21,635 nucleotides of DNA. Source: a virus. How positions within the stretch are numbered: position 1 is the first letter of the stretch; the number at the start of each line of letters is the position of its first letter. The position numbers and the translations under genes were made by a program. The stretch covers positions 1 through 21,635 of IMG/VR virus record IMGVR_UViG_3300033149_000056; one strand, 5' to 3'. Below are positions 20,675 to 21,635 of this stretch, piece after piece. Below the pieces are notes generated by a model. The model was given only the letters and a program-made list of their open reading frames with translations, was not told the origin of the DNA and did no database searches.

Positions 20675-21175
20675 ATGGCATCAACAAATTTAAAAATGTT
20701 AAAAATAACAGGCGACAGTTCGGAGTCTGACGAGTGTTACACACCTCCATCTGCGGTATCTCCATTGTTGGAGCACCTAGACAAAGACTTGGTGTACTAT
20801 GAAGCCACTAGTGGCGTAAGTAGTAGCATAGTTTCTTTTATGCGCTCACAAGGGTTCAATGTAGTATCTAGCGAAGGCAGAGACTTCCTTAATGACGAAC
20901 TACCTTATTTTGATGTCGTCTTGACTAATCCACCCTATTCAATAAAAGACAAATTTATAGAGAGGTGCTACAGCTTAAATAAACCTTTCGCTCTGCTTCT
21001 TCCTGTTTCTTCTGTTCAGGGTAAGAAAAGGGGTTCTATGTTTTCAAAAAACGGTTTAGAGCTATTAGTTTTAAATAACAGAGTTGATTTCACAGGAAAG
21101 GGCTCTCCGCATTTCGGCGTGGCTTGGTTTTGTAGTGGAATTTTAAACGAAAAAATAATCTTTACAAACAATTAA
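20675..21175 (+). CDS. DNA methyltransferase-like protein (NPPY motif)
   Basis: The protein has 166 residues. DECYTPPSAVSPLLEHL at the start is typical of phage adenine methyltransferases. Motif IV is FDVVLTNPPYSIKDKF (Asn85-Pro-Pro-Tyr88), and the end has PFALLLPVSS, NNRVDFTGKG and FGVAWFCSGIL. Motif I, which should bind S-adenosylmethionine, is poorly kept: EATSGVSSS (43-51) instead of a Gly-rich loop. The fold and family are fairly clear; activity is uncertain. Base composition looks slightly richer in G and C than the neighbours. It may modify phage DNA against host restriction. The ATG lies 30 bases after the tiny ORF. Confidence 0.65.
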   Translation: MASTNLKMLKITGDSSESDECYTPPSAVSPLLEHLDKDLVYYEATSGVSSSIVSFMRSQGFNVVSSEGRDFLNDELPYFDVVLTNPPYSIKDKFIERCYSLNKPFALLLPVSSVQGKKRGSMFSKNGLELLVLNNRVDFTGKGSPHFGVAWFCSGILNEKIIFTNN

Positions 21176-21190
21176 ATAAAAAATACGATT

Positions 21191-21298
21191 ATGGCAAATA
21201 AGAAAAAAGGTAAGATAAAACATCTTGGATATTTTACAGACGAGAAAGAAGCAGCACAAGCATATAAAAATCAATTAACTAAAATAAATAAACTATGA
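21191..21298 (+). CDS. 35-residue AP2-like mini-protein
   Basis: The protein includes KIKHLGYFTDEKEAAQAYKN. This matches the second half of an AP2/ERF DNA-binding domain: the strand with LGxF followed by the helix with EEAAxAY. The first strands and any nuclease domain are missing. AP2 domains on phage HNH nucleases bind DNA. The full small gene with ATGA overlap to the next gene argues against a decaying remnant. DNA binding is inferred. Confidence 0.6.
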   Translation: MANKKKGKIKHLGYFTDEKEAAQAYKNQLTKINKL

Positions 21299-21465
21299 AA
21301 TTTGATTTAAAGATTGACTACTTAGGTAAAAAAGAAAACAAACACGATACAGACAAGGATATGTATCATCTATCTTTTAAAACGTACAACGCAGAAATAA
21401 ACGGTAAATTTGAACGAAGCGAGATACGACACCTTATTGAACAACTAGATAATGCAATAGTATGA
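21295..21465 (+). CDS. 56-residue protein of unknown function
   Basis: The protein starts MKFDLKIDYLGKKENKHDTD and continues to FERSEIRHLIEQLDNAIV. A strand-rich first half precedes a C-terminal helix. It is linked to both neighbours by ATGA overlaps, which makes translation likely. I do not recognise a family. Confidence 0.6.
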   Translation: MKFDLKIDYLGKKENKHDTDKDMYHLSFKTYNAEINGKFERSEIRHLIEQLDNAIV

Positions 21466-21635
21466 GAGCAACATATTTACACTATGAAAACGGAAAGGGC
21501 TACGATGTGATAGACTTCATAAAAGATTATAACTTAAACTTCAATAGGGGTAACATAATTAAATACGTTTGCCGAGCAGGTAAAAAAGAAAGTGAATTAA
21601 AAGACTTAGAAAAGGCAGCGGATTATTTAAGACGA
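21462..21635 (+). CDS. DUF3310 protein (3' partial)
   Basis: The first 58 residues are in the window. They show YDVIDFIKDYNLNFNRGNII followed by KYVCRAGKKESELKDLEKAA and YLRR. This is the signature of DUF3310 (PF11753), sometimes annotated as nucleotide kinase and common in phage early regions. Its real role is not well settled. The start overlaps the preceding stop as ATGA, and the window ends inside the gene. Confidence 0.8.
   Translation, partial: MRATYLHYENGKGYDVIDFIKDYNLNFNRGNIIKYVCRAGKKESELKDLEKAADYLRR

Noticed and set aside
1-21635. CRISPR array, insertion sequence or attachment site
   Set aside because: No regularly spaced direct repeats, transposase, integrase or end repeats were seen; the only tandem periodicity is the coding repeat of the fibre.

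Overview
The window is a piece of a tailed double-stranded DNA phage genome, or of a prophage, and the host is most likely a flavobacterium or another member of the Bacteroidota. Three things point there. The DNA is very A+T-rich. Start codons sit in A/T-rich leaders without convincing Shine-Dalgarno sequences. The intergenic gaps of the right half carry TAnnTTTG-type -7 boxes, the promoter signature of Bacteroidota. Many proteins also match, from memory, families seen in flavobacterial siphovirus-like phages. All credible genes lie on the + strand and are tightly packed, often with ATGA or TAATG overlaps. I see no tRNA, CRISPR array, insertion sequence, integrase or terminase gene.

Virion and lysis half (1-14603). 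It opens inside a tail or baseplate protein ending in a fibronectin III domain. A 46-residue gene and a short tape-measure protein follow. The head block holds a XkdF-type protease, a tiny cysteine protein, a coiled-coil protein, an acidic scaffold-like protein and the major capsid protein. Next come a probable tail-tube protein, a small structural protein, the portal with an extra C-terminal domain, and a head-tail connector candidate. Two very small overlapping ORFs lead into the adsorption genes: a LamG-like protein, a 60-residue protein and a YadA-like beta-roll fibre. The lysis cassette is a small membrane protein, an M15 peptidase and a two-helix holin. Strong terminators stand directly behind the capsid and tail-tube genes.

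Junction (14604-15317). A very A+T-rich gap with a -7 box and a perfect 14-bp palindrome precedes a NinG-like nuclease gene. Behind it lie a second promoter, a possible ~65-nt RNA ending in a terminator, and the promoter of the next operon.

Replication and recombination half (15318-21635). It contains a Rad52-like annealing protein candidate, an SSB-like protein, a RepA/RecA-type ATPase, a sigma-factor-like protein, two small PD-(D/E)XK nuclease candidates, a RecE-like exonuclease, a methyltransferase-like protein, several small genes of unknown role, a 35-residue AP2-like mini-protein and the start of a DUF3310 gene.

How it may work together. The early side uses host-type promoters and encodes a sigma-like factor. 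Three late genes share an unrelated two-block element at exactly the same distance from the ATG, placed as if the start codon were the transcription start. A phage sigma factor switching on leaderless late transcripts is the most interesting hypothesis here. It is inference and can be tested by mapping transcript 5' ends.
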